Positions 7,610 through 14,914 of a stretch of DNA of 41,960 nt are shown here, piece after piece. The stretch is from NCBI GenBank assembly GCA_011056645.1, contig DSEL01000155.1, forward strand, positions 1-41,960, in the 5' to 3' direction. Each line of letters begins with the position of its first letter. Position 1 is the first letter of the stretch. The position numbers and the translations under genes are program-made. Below the pieces are notes generated by a model. The model was given only the letters and a program-made list of their open reading frames with translations, had not been told where the DNA came from and did no database searches. The stretch is from Candidatus Atribacteria bacterium (GTDB taxonomy: Bacteria > Atribacterota > Phoenicimicrobiia > Phoenicimicrobiales > Phoenicimicrobiaceae).

Positions 7610-8220
7610 TCTACGGAATCATTTTAGCGGCAGGTGAAGGTAAAAGGATGGGCAAAGTAAAACTAACTCTTCCCTTAGGTGATAAGCAACTGATAGAATG
7701 GGTGTTGCAAGCAGCAAAATTAGCTCCTTTAGATAAATATTTTTTGGTGCTCCGCCCGGAAGATAAAGAGATGATCAAGATAGGTGAAAGCTGGGGAGCT
7801 GAAATTGTGCTTAATCCTGATTTTCGTAAAGGAATGAGTACTTCAATTAAGAAGGCTTTGCTAAAAATAGACATTCAGGAAGTAGAAGGATTTTTTCTAA
7901 TTTTAGGAGATCAACCCTTAATTACTTCTAAAGTTATAAATCAATTAATAAAATCTTTTTCTCCGGGCAAAGCAGAAATAGTGGTACCTTATTTTAAGGA
8001 TAAGCGAGGTAATCCGGTTCTTTTTGATATTTACTGGAAAGATGAATTAATGGCGGTAACTGGTGATGTAGGAGGGAGAGTGTTAATTAAAGCCCATCCC
8101 GAAAAGGTAAAAAGAGTAAATATTCCAGATGAAACAATTTTATTTGATATTGATCAAGAAGAAGATTATTTAAAAGCCCAGAGGTATTTAAAATTATTAG
8201 ATAATAGAAGGGAAAATTGA
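7606..8220 (+). CDS. mocA: MocA-like nucleotidyltransferase (molybdenum cofactor cytidylyltransferase family)
   Basis: A 204-residue GT-A-fold NTP transferase. The N-terminal signature IILAAGEGKRMGKVKLTLP (nucleotide-binding loop and Lys) and FFLILGDQPLI (metal/nucleotide site) match MocA/MobA-like enzymes. MocA transfers CMP from CTP to molybdopterin to form the dinucleotide cofactor used by XDH-type enzymes. Its place between yqeC and yqeB, overlapping both by 4 bases, supports a role in maturing the nearby Mo hydroxylase. The gene symbol is by family and context; nucleotide specificity is not proven. Confidence 0.88.
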   Translation: MIYGIILAAGEGKRMGKVKLTLPLGDKQLIEWVLQAAKLAPLDKYFLVLRPEDKEMIKIGESWGAEIVLNPDFRKGMSTSIKKALLKIDIQEVEGFFLILGDQPLITSKVINQLIKSFSPGKAEIVVPYFKDKRGNPVLFDIYWKDELMAVTGDVGGRVLIKAHPEKVKRVNIPDETILFDIDQEEDYLKAQRYLKLLDNRREN

Positions 8221-9020
8221 ATTTGGATAATATATTGATAGTTATTCGCGGCGGAGGAGATCTGGCCACCGGGGTGGCTGTAAGGCTTTTTCGAGCTGGA
8301 TTTCCGGTAATGATTTTAGAAATAGAACGTCCTACCGTCATCCGTCTTCCCGTTTCTTTTGCTCGGGCAGTTTATGAGGGTAAGGCTATGGTAGAAGAGA
8401 TAGAAGCTGTTTTAATTCCTTCCTGGGAAAAAGCGAAAGATGCTATTAAGCAGGGAAAGATCCCGGTTTTAATAGATCCGAAAGGAAGTTGTATTAAAAA
8501 ACTTTTCCCTACTGTTTTAGTGGATGCTATTTTGGCCAAACGTAATTTAGGAACCAGGAAAGATCAAGCTCCTCTGGTCATCGGATTAGGTCCGGGATTT
8601 ACCGCAGAGGAGGATGTTGATGTAGTCATAGAAACCAAGCGAGGGCATTACCTGGGGAGAGTTTACTATCAAGGGCAGGCTATACCGGATACCGGTGTGC
8701 CCGGAGAAGTAGGGGGAGAATCTAACAGAAGATTACTGCGAGCTCCGGTTGAAGGTAAAATTGTACCATTGCATCAAATAGGAGATTTAATTAAGTCAGG
8801 TGAGATCATTGCAGAAGTGGAGGGAGTTCCTTTAAAAGCAGAAATATCTGGTGTTCTGAGGGGATTAATTCATTCTCAAAGTAAGGTTACCAAGGGGATG
8901 AAGGTTGGCGACATTGACCCGAGAGGAATTAGAGATTACTGCTTTACCGTTTCCGATAAAGCTCGTTCGTTGGGAGGAGCAGTTTTAGAGGCAATCTGCG
9001 CTTATTTAAATAAAAAATAG
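8217..9020 (+). CDS. yqeB: Selenium-dependent molybdenum hydroxylase maturation protein YqeB
   Basis: A 267-residue YqeB-family protein (EF2563-type). Hallmarks are VIRGGGDLATGVAVRLFRAGF, a Rossmann-like glycine-rich start, LEIERPTVIRLPVSFARAVYEG, VLIDPKGSC and GLGPGF. YqeB occurs almost only in genomes with Se-dependent Mo hydroxylases and is thought to act in their maturation. The start is TTG at 8217, overlapping the previous stop (TTGA) and preceded by AGAAGGG; no upstream ATG is available. A probable promoter and ModE-like operator lie directly after it, so the unit yqeC-mocA-yqeB likely ends here. Confidence 0.92.
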   Translation: MNLDNILIVIRGGGDLATGVAVRLFRAGFPVMILEIERPTVIRLPVSFARAVYEGKAMVEEIEAVLIPSWEKAKDAIKQGKIPVLIDPKGSCIKKLFPTVLVDAILAKRNLGTRKDQAPLVIGLGPGFTAEEDVDVVIETKRGHYLGRVYYQGQAIPDTGVPGEVGGESNRRLLRAPVEGKIVPLHQIGDLIKSGEIIAEVEGVPLKAEISGVLRGLIHSQSKVTKGMKVGDIDPRGIRDYCFTVSDKARSLGGAVLEAICAYLNKK

Positions 9021-9035
9021 CTAAGGAAAAATTTT

Positions 9036-9068
9036 TTTACATTCCGTTATATTTATATTAGAATAACG
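9036..9068 (+). promoter_or_regulatory. Promoter with overlapping ModE-like dyad operator
   Basis: TTTACA (9036-9041), a 17-base spacer and TAGAAT (9059-9064) make a good sigma-70 promoter for xdhC and the genes after it. A dyad at 9045-9068 (CGTTAT, 12 bases, ATAACG) covers the spacer and -10. It resembles the CGTTATAT-type half-sites of ModE and closely matches the site at 13070-13093. A protein bound here would block RNA polymerase, so repression is the likely mode. Confidence 0.6.
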
Positions 9069-9110
9069 ATTAGGTGATAGAGGTAATTTTGTAAAAGGAG
9101 GGGAGAGTAG

Positions 9111-9899
9111 ATGTCAGAGATCTTAAAAGAAGCGATTAGAAGAATTGATAAAGGTGAAACAGTTGCTTTAGTTACTGTGGTGGAAACTGATGGTTCTACT
9201 CCAAGAGAATTGGGAGCGAAGATGATAGTGAGCAAGGATGGCTTGATAGCCGGAAGTATCGGAGGCGGAATAACCGAAAGTAAAGTAATCGAGGAAGTAA
9301 AACAGGCACTAAAGGAAGGCAAGGGAAAGCTTTTAACTTACCATTTAACCAAAGAACAGTCTGCCTTGGATGAAGGAGCTATTTGTGGTGGTGAGATGAA
9401 AGTTTTTATAGATATCCTGCAACCCAAAGAAGAAGTATTGATTTTCGGGGCAGGCCATATTGCTGTCTGTGTCTCTAAATTGGCCAAAATGGCGGGATTT
9501 AAAGTAATTATTGTTGATGATCGAAAAGAATTTGCCAATCAAGATAGATTTCCGGAAGCCGATGAAGTAATAGCTGAAGAAATAGAAGAAGCTCTAACCC
9601 ATCTTAATATTACCCCTTCTACCTATATTATTATATTAACCCGAGGGCATTTGAAAGATGAAGAAGTCTTGACATCAGTGATTGGGTCAGGTGCTGCCTA
9701 TATAGGGATGATCGGAAGTCGGAAAAAGAATGCCACTATCTTTCAACATTTAATAAAAAAGGGAATATCCCAAGAAGCGCTGAACCAAGTTCATGCCCCC
9801 ATCGGGATTGATATTGGAGCCCAGACTCCCGATGAGATTGCAGTCAGTATCATTGCCCAAATTATTCAATACAAAAGAAGTAAGAAGGGAAATATATAA
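9111..9899 (+). CDS. xdhC: XdhC/CoxI family Mo-hydroxylase maturation protein
   Basis: A 262-residue protein. The N-terminal XdhC/CoxI domain has ALVTVVETDGSTPRELGAKMIV, GSIGGGITES and CGGEMKVFID. The C-terminal Rossmann domain has LIFGAGHIAVCVSKLAKMAGF and IVDDRKEF. In characterised systems XdhC binds Mo cofactor and helps sulfurate and insert it into the enzyme; in Se-type operons a related role with selenium is likely. A strong AAAAGGAGGGGAG site precedes the ATG. It heads the operon xdhC-yedE-tusA-like-csd-DUF3343, which has its own promoter and ModE-like operator. Confidence 0.93.
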   Translation: MSEILKEAIRRIDKGETVALVTVVETDGSTPRELGAKMIVSKDGLIAGSIGGGITESKVIEEVKQALKEGKGKLLTYHLTKEQSALDEGAICGGEMKVFIDILQPKEEVLIFGAGHIAVCVSKLAKMAGFKVIIVDDRKEFANQDRFPEADEVIAEEIEEALTHLNITPSTYIIILTRGHLKDEEVLTSVIGSGAAYIGMIGSRKKNATIFQHLIKKGISQEALNQVHAPIGIDIGAQTPDEIAVSIIAQIIQYKRSKKGNI

Positions 9900-9903
9900 A
9901 GTT

Positions 9904-10995
9904 ATGTTAAAAAAATTTTTTTGTTCTCGAAAGAATATCATTTTTACCGGAATCTTTATTGGTATTTCCGCAGCCTTTTTACAAAAATTAGGGAATCCGG
10001 CTAATATGGGGATTTGTGTAGCCTGTATGTTGCGGGATATTGCCGGCGCTTTAGGTTTTCATCGGGCAGCAGCAGTGCAATATATTCGCCCTGAAATCAT
10101 CGGTTTTGTTTTAGGTTCTTTAATAGCAGCCCTCATATTTAAGGAGTTTAAACCCCGGGCTGGTTCGTCCCCCCTTATCCGTTTTGTCTTAGGTTTTTTG
10201 GCGATGATCGGCGCCTTAGTCTTTTTGGGTTGTCCCTGGCGCACTTTGTTACGATTGGCCGGTGGCGATGGCAATGCCCTTTTTGGATTGGCGGGATTAG
10301 TAGTAGGGATTTGGATAGGAATATTTTTTATTAAATCAGGTTATAATTTAGGCCGAAACCAAGAAGTTTATCCTTTAGTCGGTTGGATTATGCCGCTTAT
10401 CATGGTAGGGCTTTTTCTACTTCTTATTTTTCGGCCTCAATTGCCTTCAGGGGCGGTTTTCTTTAGTAGGGGGGGAGCTGGAGCTCAGCATGCTCCTATA
10501 TTGATAGCATTGGTCATCGCAATGTTAATTGGATTTTTTGCCCAAAGAACCAGGTTTTGTACCGTGGCAGCCGTTCGAGATGTGATCCTTATTAAAGATA
10601 CTTACCTTTTTACAGGAGTGGTGAGTCTGTTATTGGCTGCTTTGATAAGTAATCTGATATTAAAACAATTCCATCCCGGTTTCCAGGATCAACCCATTGC
10701 CCATACTAACCAATTATGGAATTTTGGAGGCATGGTTTTAGCTGGATTGTCTTTTACCTTAGCCGGAGGTTGTCCCGGCCGCCAACTCTTCCTTTCCGGG
10801 GAGGGCGATGCCGATGCCGCTGTATTTGTTCTGGGGATGATTGCGGGAGCAGGCTTTGCTCATAATTTTGCTATAGCTAGCTCCTCGGAAGGACCGGGTC
10901 TTTGGGGACCTGCTTCAGTTATTACCGGATTAATTATCTGTCTTATCATTGGAATTAGTATGAGTGATTTAGTAAAAAAGAAAAAAGAGGCATAA
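9904..10995 (+). CDS. yedE: YedE-family selenium transporter (YeeE/YedE-type membrane protein)
   Basis: A 363-residue membrane protein with about ten hydrophobic segments and internally repeated halves. Conserved Cys/Gly motifs include NPANMGICVACMLRDIAGALG, FLGCPWRTLLRLAGGDGNALFG, AQRTRFCTVAAVRD and LAGGCPGRQLFLSGEGDADAA. These match the selenium-metabolism branch of YeeE/YedE (thought to import a selenium species) rather than the thiosulfate importer. ATG 9904 with upstream AGAAGGGAAA is chosen; the frame is open further up inside xdhC, but that part is not membrane-like. It follows xdhC by 4 bases and precedes a TusA-like gene, the usual YedE neighbour. Confidence 0.92.
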   Translation: MLKKFFCSRKNIIFTGIFIGISAAFLQKLGNPANMGICVACMLRDIAGALGFHRAAAVQYIRPEIIGFVLGSLIAALIFKEFKPRAGSSPLIRFVLGFLAMIGALVFLGCPWRTLLRLAGGDGNALFGLAGLVVGIWIGIFFIKSGYNLGRNQEVYPLVGWIMPLIMVGLFLLLIFRPQLPSGAVFFSRGGAGAQHAPILIALVIAMLIGFFAQRTRFCTVAAVRDVILIKDTYLFTGVVSLLLAALISNLILKQFHPGFQDQPIAHTNQLWNFGGMVLAGLSFTLAGGCPGRQLFLSGEGDADAAVFVLGMIAGAGFAHNFAIASSSEGPGLWGPASVITGLIICLIIGISMSDLVKKKKEA

Positions 10996-10999
10996 GCTT

Positions 11000-11212
11000 A
11001 TGAGTGAGAAAATCGATGTCCGGGGATTTTCCTGTCCGCTTCCGGTAGTAACGGTTAGAAACAAACTGTTGGAGATAAAAAAAGGAATTTTAGAGGTTTT
11101 AATAGATACCGGAACGGCTAAAGATAATATTACTCGGATGGCTGAAAATGCAGACTGGAAAGTAGAAGCAAAGGAAGAGGGTGGAGAATATTTACTTACC
11201 ATTTCCAAATAG
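11000..11212 (+). CDS. TusA/SirA-like sulfur (selenium) carrier protein
   Basis: A 70-residue TusA-fold protein with the family signature DVRGFSCPLP, whose Cys12 would carry persulfide or perselenide. It matches the N-terminal domain of YedF selenium-metabolism proteins, but the C-terminal DsrE-like domain of YedF is absent. The gene starts 4 bases after yedE, so a cytoplasmic partner that receives the imported selenium species is likely. It could equally carry sulfur; only the neighbourhood favours selenium. Confidence 0.9.
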   Translation: MSEKIDVRGFSCPLPVVTVRNKLLEIKKGILEVLIDTGTAKDNITRMAENADWKVEAKEEGGEYLLTISK

Positions 11213-11238
11213 AAAAAATGAGTTTGAAAGGGAAAATT

Positions 11239-12390
11239 ATGATTTATTTCGATAATGCAGCTACCTCTTATCCCAAACCTAAAGAGGTAAGCGAGGCGAT
11301 GCTTCATTTTTTGGAAAAAGTCGGTGCCAGCCCCGGGCGTTCCGGTCATCGGCTTTCTATAGAGGCTGGGCGTATTATTTATCGGGTCAGAGAGAGTTTA
11401 GCGGAATTATTTAATGTCGATGATCCTTTGCGAATTATATTTACTTTGAATGTCACCGAGGCTTTAAATCTTGCTTTGAAGGGGCTGCTAAGGCCTGGAG
11501 ACCAGGTAATTACCAGCAGCTTGGAACATAATTCAGTTATGCGGCCTCTTCGAGAATTGGAGAAAGAAGGGATAGAGGTTGAATTAGTTTCTTTTTCGCC
11601 TAAAGGTTTTCTTGAACCCCAAGATATAGAAAAATCGATTAAAAAAAATACCAGATTAATCGTCTTAAATCACGGCTCTAATGTAATAGGTAGTCTACTA
11701 CCTATTACTGTTGTGGGAGAGATCGCCAAAAGACACGATATTCTTTTTTTAGTAGATACAGCTCAAACTGCAGGCTGTTATCCTTTAGATTTTAAAAAAG
11801 ATAATATTGACCTTTTGGCTTTTACCGGCCACAAAGCTCTTTTTGGACCACAAGGTACAGGAGGGTTGGTAATCGGAGAAAGAGTGAATGTTAAAAAATT
11901 AAGTCCCTTAAAGACCGGGGGGACAGGCAGCCGTTCAGAGTCAGAAGAGCAGCCAAATTTCCTACCGGATATCTATGAAAGTGGAACTCCCAATACAGTA
12001 GGCTTGGCCGGATTAAATGAGGGTGTTCGATTTGTCCTGAAAGAAGGGATTGATAAAATTCGTCAACATGAACTTCGTTTACATCAGAAATTAGTTACCG
12101 GATTAAAAGAAATACCGGGAGTAATAATTTATGGAGAAGGACAGGGAAAAGATCGGATAGCGGTTATTTCTTTTAATGTTAAGGACCAATTGCCTTCAGA
12201 AGTGGGATTAAAGCTTAACGAAGAATATAATATTATGTGCCGGGTTGGCTTGCATTGTTCCCCGGTTACTCATAAAACTATTGGTACTTTTCCTACGGGA
12301 ACGGTTCGTTTTAGCATGAGTTGGTTTAATACTTTTAAAGAAGTAGACCAGGTCATTATGGCGGTAAAAAATATTGCTAAAGAGAAATAA
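11239..12390 (+). CDS. Cysteine desulfurase-family PLP enzyme (selenium-cluster type)
   Basis: A 383-residue fold-type I PLP enzyme of the aminotransferase class V family. It has YFDNAATSYPKP at the start, SLEHNSVMRPL, VDTAQTAGC, the PLP lysine in FTGHKALFGPQGTGG (K199), and the active-site Cys in GLHCSPVTHKTIGTFPTGTVRFS (C340). This subgroup sits beside YedE, TusA-like and Se-dependent hydroxylase genes in many anaerobes and may release Se from selenocysteine or S from cysteine. ATG 11239 has a good AAAGGGA site; an ATG at 11218 is in frame but has no ribosome site and adds residues the family lacks. The downstream DUF3343 protein could accept the chalcogen. Confidence 0.92.
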   Translation: MIYFDNAATSYPKPKEVSEAMLHFLEKVGASPGRSGHRLSIEAGRIIYRVRESLAELFNVDDPLRIIFTLNVTEALNLALKGLLRPGDQVITSSLEHNSVMRPLRELEKEGIEVELVSFSPKGFLEPQDIEKSIKKNTRLIVLNHGSNVIGSLLPITVVGEIAKRHDILFLVDTAQTAGCYPLDFKKDNIDLLAFTGHKALFGPQGTGGLVIGERVNVKKLSPLKTGGTGSRSESEEQPNFLPDIYESGTPNTVGLAGLNEGVRFVLKEGIDKIRQHELRLHQKLVTGLKEIPGVIIYGEGQGKDRIAVISFNVKDQLPSEVGLKLNEEYNIMCRVGLHCSPVTHKTIGTFPTGTVRFSMSWFNTFKEVDQVIMAVKNIAKEK

Positions 12391-12410
12391 CTCGGAAAGG
12401 ATTACTGTTC

Positions 12411-12635
12411 ATGAAAGAAAATTTTAGCGTAGTCATATTTTTTTCTACCAGTGCAGCAATAAGAGCGGAAAGTTTAACTGAAAAAGAAAATTTAAAAATA
12501 AATCTTATTCCTATCCCCCGGCACTTAAGCTCAGACTGTGGTGTTTGTTTACGTTTTAATGATGAAGATAAAGCGAAAATAGAAAAAATTTTACAAGATG
12601 AGAAAGTTGAATATGAAAATATTTATAAAATATAA
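12411..12635 (+). CDS. DUF3343 putative Se/S carrier protein
   Basis: A 74-residue protein of the DUF3343 family (annotated in Pfam as putative Se/S carrier-like). The core is TSAAIRAESL, IPIPRHLSSDCGVCLRF, with C43 and C46 as the likely chalcogen-binding pair. GGAAAGGA precedes the ATG, and the gene lies 20 bases after the desulfurase-like enzyme in the same operon. With the one-domain TusA-like protein it may do the job that YedF does as a single protein. Function is inferred from context. Confidence 0.88.
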   Translation: MKENFSVVIFFSTSAAIRAESLTEKENLKINLIPIPRHLSSDCGVCLRFNDEDKAKIEKILQDEKVEYENIYKI

Positions 12636-12709
12636 TACTTTTCGAATCAAATAAATAAATTTACCAAAACAAGATATAGTGAGACGAGAGTAAATGTTTA
12701 CAGGAAGTG

Positions 12710-13054
12710 ATGAAATTGAAATTAAGATATAAACTGTGGCTAGAAAATAATGGAGAAAAAGCCTTTGGCAATGGTCCCTTGGATATCCTTCATCGGATAG
12801 AAACAACCGGTTCCCTAAGACAGGCGGCAGAGGGAATAAACATGTCTTATTCCCAAGCCTGGAATCTAATGAGAGATTTAGAAAGAAGATTAGGATTTAA
12901 TCTTTTAAAAAGAAAAGTCGGAGGGGAAAGAGGAGGAGGGTCAGAGATTACCGAGGAAGCAAGAGAATTGATAATGAAGTTTAAGCTATTTCGGGAGAAA
13001 GCGGACCAGAATTTGAATTCACTTTATAAGAAAATATTTCAAGAAAAAGAATAG
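12710..13054 (+). CDS. ModE-type winged-helix regulator lacking the molybdate-binding domain
   Basis: A ~114-residue protein equal to the N-terminal DNA-binding domain of ModE (LysR-like winged helix). It has LRYKLWLENNGEKAFGNGP, then LDILHRIETTGSLRQAAEGI, MSYSQAWNLMRDLERRLGF and the GGERGGGSEIT wing. The C-terminal MOP molybdate-binding domains of E. coli ModE are absent, as in many anaerobe ModE-like proteins, so its signal may differ. The start is uncertain: ATG 12710 sits close to AGGAAG, while TTG 12716 is better spaced. The dyad operators at 9045-9068 and 13070-13093 are likely targets. It probably controls both the Se/Mo maturation operon and the downstream transporter operon. Confidence 0.88.
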   Translation: MKLKLRYKLWLENNGEKAFGNGPLDILHRIETTGSLRQAAEGINMSYSQAWNLMRDLERRLGFNLLKRKVGGERGGGSEITEEARELIMKFKLFREKADQNLNSLYKKIFQEKE

Positions 13055-13069
13055 TCTTTTTTTGTTTTA

Positions 13070-13093
13070 CGTTATACAAATAAAAGTATAACA
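13070..13093 (+). promoter_or_regulatory. ModE-like dyad operator upstream of the molybdopterin-binding gene
   Basis: A perfect 7-bp inverted repeat GTTATAC - 8 bases - GTATAAC at 13071-13092. With the flanking C it has the same 24-base CGTTAT-N12-ATAAC frame as 9045-9068, and both sites run on into a near-identical tail (ATTAG). It lies between the ModE-like gene and the next operon and probably overlaps that operon's -10 region. Confidence 0.62.
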
Positions 13094-13121
13094 ATTAGAT
13101 GGGGGTGTTATTTCAAATATA

Positions 13122-14141
13122 ATGAAAAAGATTCCGGTAGAAAAAGCAGTAGGAATGATATTATGTCACGATATTACCCGAATTATCCCTGGGGGATTTA
13201 AAGGAAGGGCTTTTAAAAAAGGTCATATTATCCAGAAAGAAGATGTAGAAAAACTATTGAAGTTAGGGAAAGAACAGATATATATATGGGAACCGAAAGC
13301 TGGTGAAATTCACGAAGATGAAGCGGCGCTTCGTATAGCCCGGGCAGTAGCAGGAGAAAATGTAGATTATGATGAACCGAAAGAAGGAAAGTCTGTTTTA
13401 AAATCAAAAGAGAAAGGTGTATTTAAAATTAATTTTGAACTTTTATACCGGATAAACTCTATTAAAGATATTTCTATTGCATCTCTTCCTCAGAATTTTA
13501 TAGTGGATAGGGGTCAAAAATTAGCCGGTGTTCGAATTATCCCTCTGACTACCAGGGAGGAGAATTTAATTGAAATCGAAGATTTATGCCGGGGAGAAAG
13601 TAAAGTCTTTGAAATTAAAAAATATAAAAAATTAAAAACTGCTCTGATAACTACGGGCAATGAAATATATAAAAAAAGAATTCAGGATAAATTTGGACCG
13701 GTAATAAGAAAAAAACTAGAATTTTTTCCAGCCCAATATCTTAGTCAAACTTTTTGTCCGGATGTTATAGAAGAAATAAAAAAAGAAATTTTACATTTTA
13801 AGCAGCAAGAAGCTGATTTGATCATACTAACGGGAGGTATGTCCGTAGATCCTGATGATCTTACCCCTGGGGCGATAAGAGAGAGTGGAGCAAAAATAGT
13901 AACTTATGGTGCGCCGGTTCAACCGGGAAATATGTTTATGATGGCTTATCTGGGTGAGACTGTCTTATTAGGAGTTCCCGGTTGTGCCATGTATTATAGA
14001 ACTACCATTTTAGACGTAGTACTACCAAGAATATTTGTGGGAGAGATTTTCACCAAAGAGGATTTTATAAAGATGGGAGAAGGAGGATTTTGTTTAAATT
14101 GTGCAGTTTGTCGCTATCCCCAATGTTTTTTCTGCTGGTGA
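13122..14141 (+). CDS. Molybdopterin-binding (MoeA/CinA-like) protein with a cysteine-rich C-terminal tail
   Basis: A 339-residue protein. The first ~110 residues have MKKIPVEKAVGMILCHDITRI and the GRAFKKGHII region typical of this Mo-hydroxylase-linked subgroup. The MoCF domain follows (TALITTGNEIY, LIILTGGMSVDPDDLTPGAI, YGAPVQPGNMFMMAYLGE, LLGVPGCAMYYRTTILDVVLPR). The tail has five cysteines (C324, C327, C330, C335, C338), a possible metal or Fe-S site. It likely handles molybdopterin cofactor for the XDH-type enzyme rather than being the housekeeping MoeA. A GGGGGTG stretch lies somewhat far upstream of the ATG. The ModE-like dyad just before it indicates molybdenum-linked control. Confidence 0.88.
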   Translation: MKKIPVEKAVGMILCHDITRIIPGGFKGRAFKKGHIIQKEDVEKLLKLGKEQIYIWEPKAGEIHEDEAALRIARAVAGENVDYDEPKEGKSVLKSKEKGVFKINFELLYRINSIKDISIASLPQNFIVDRGQKLAGVRIIPLTTREENLIEIEDLCRGESKVFEIKKYKKLKTALITTGNEIYKKRIQDKFGPVIRKKLEFFPAQYLSQTFCPDVIEEIKKEILHFKQQEADLIILTGGMSVDPDDLTPGAIRESGAKIVTYGAPVQPGNMFMMAYLGETVLLGVPGCAMYYRTTILDVVLPRIFVGEIFTKEDFIKMGEGGFCLNCAVCRYPQCFFCW

Positions 14142-14163
14142 AATAAAAAGGAGAGAGAAAAAG

Positions 14164-14889
14164 ATGGATTTTTATAAGGATATAAAAGAGAAATTTTTTA
14201 ATCTAATCATAGAAGATGACTTATTATCCCAAAAAGTAGAAGTAGTGAGTGCCCGATCTTTAACCCCCCAAGAAGTGATCGGAAAACCAGAGCGCAATGA
14301 TTTTCCTCTATTAAAAGGGAAAGAAGTAATGCTTCAAGCAGGGTTTAAAGGGAGTTTAGGGCAGGCTTTTACGGATATGCCGGGAAATTATAGCGGTAGT
14401 TTACAGGAAATTTTAAATCTGCCTCTGGATAATAATTTTAATAGGGCGGTTTTTATTTCTACTGTAAATGCGGTGTTGCGATACCTAAATTATATTTGTA
14501 AAACAGTTCACTGCAAAGATAAAGAACCGGGAGAGTGCGCTGCTCACCTGGCAGATTATATCAAAGAGCGATTTGGCAATCCTCGTATCGCTTTTATCGG
14601 AATGCAGCCAGCTATGGTGGAGGCTTTAGCAGCTCAATTTGAAATCAGAGTAGTAGATTTAGATCCAGATAACCTGGGGCAAAGAAGATGCGGAGTATTA
14701 ATAGAGGATCCTGCTCATACCCAAGAAATATTATCCTGGGCAGAGGTGATTCTGGCTACCGGAACTACCGTAGTTAATCACACCCTCACTTCATTGTTAA
14801 TAGGAAAGCCGATACTATTTTATGGAGTGACTATTGCCGGAGTTACTTACCTTAAAGGGTATGAACAATACTGTTACTGCGGACATTAA
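14164..14889 (+). CDS. DUF364 family protein (putative heavy-metal chelation domain)
   Basis: A 241-residue protein matching DUF364/PF04016-like proteins, with KEVMLQAGFKGSLGQAFTD, a central STVNAVLRYL segment, a Rossmann-like RIAFIGMQPAMVEALA and the C-terminal ILATGTTVVNHTL. Family members are often next to metal or oxyanion ABC transporters; chelation is a structural guess and no reaction is known. Several Cys/His residues (CKTVHCKDKEPGECAAH) could bind metal. GGAGAGAG precedes the ATG at 14164. It lies between the molybdopterin-binding gene and an ABC importer in one operon. Confidence 0.82.
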   Translation: MDFYKDIKEKFFNLIIEDDLLSQKVEVVSARSLTPQEVIGKPERNDFPLLKGKEVMLQAGFKGSLGQAFTDMPGNYSGSLQEILNLPLDNNFNRAVFISTVNAVLRYLNYICKTVHCKDKEPGECAAHLADYIKERFGNPRIAFIGMQPAMVEALAAQFEIRVVDLDPDNLGQRRCGVLIEDPAHTQEILSWAEVILATGTTVVNHTLTSLLIGKPILFYGVTIAGVTYLKGYEQYCYCGH

Positions 14890-14914
14890 AGAAAACCAGG
14901 AAAGAGGAAAATTT

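Noticed and set aside
9793-9903. Upstream extension of the YedE frame into xdhC
   Set aside because: The extra 37 residues are the out-of-frame reading of conserved xdhC and are not membrane-like; ATG 9904 has a ribosome site.
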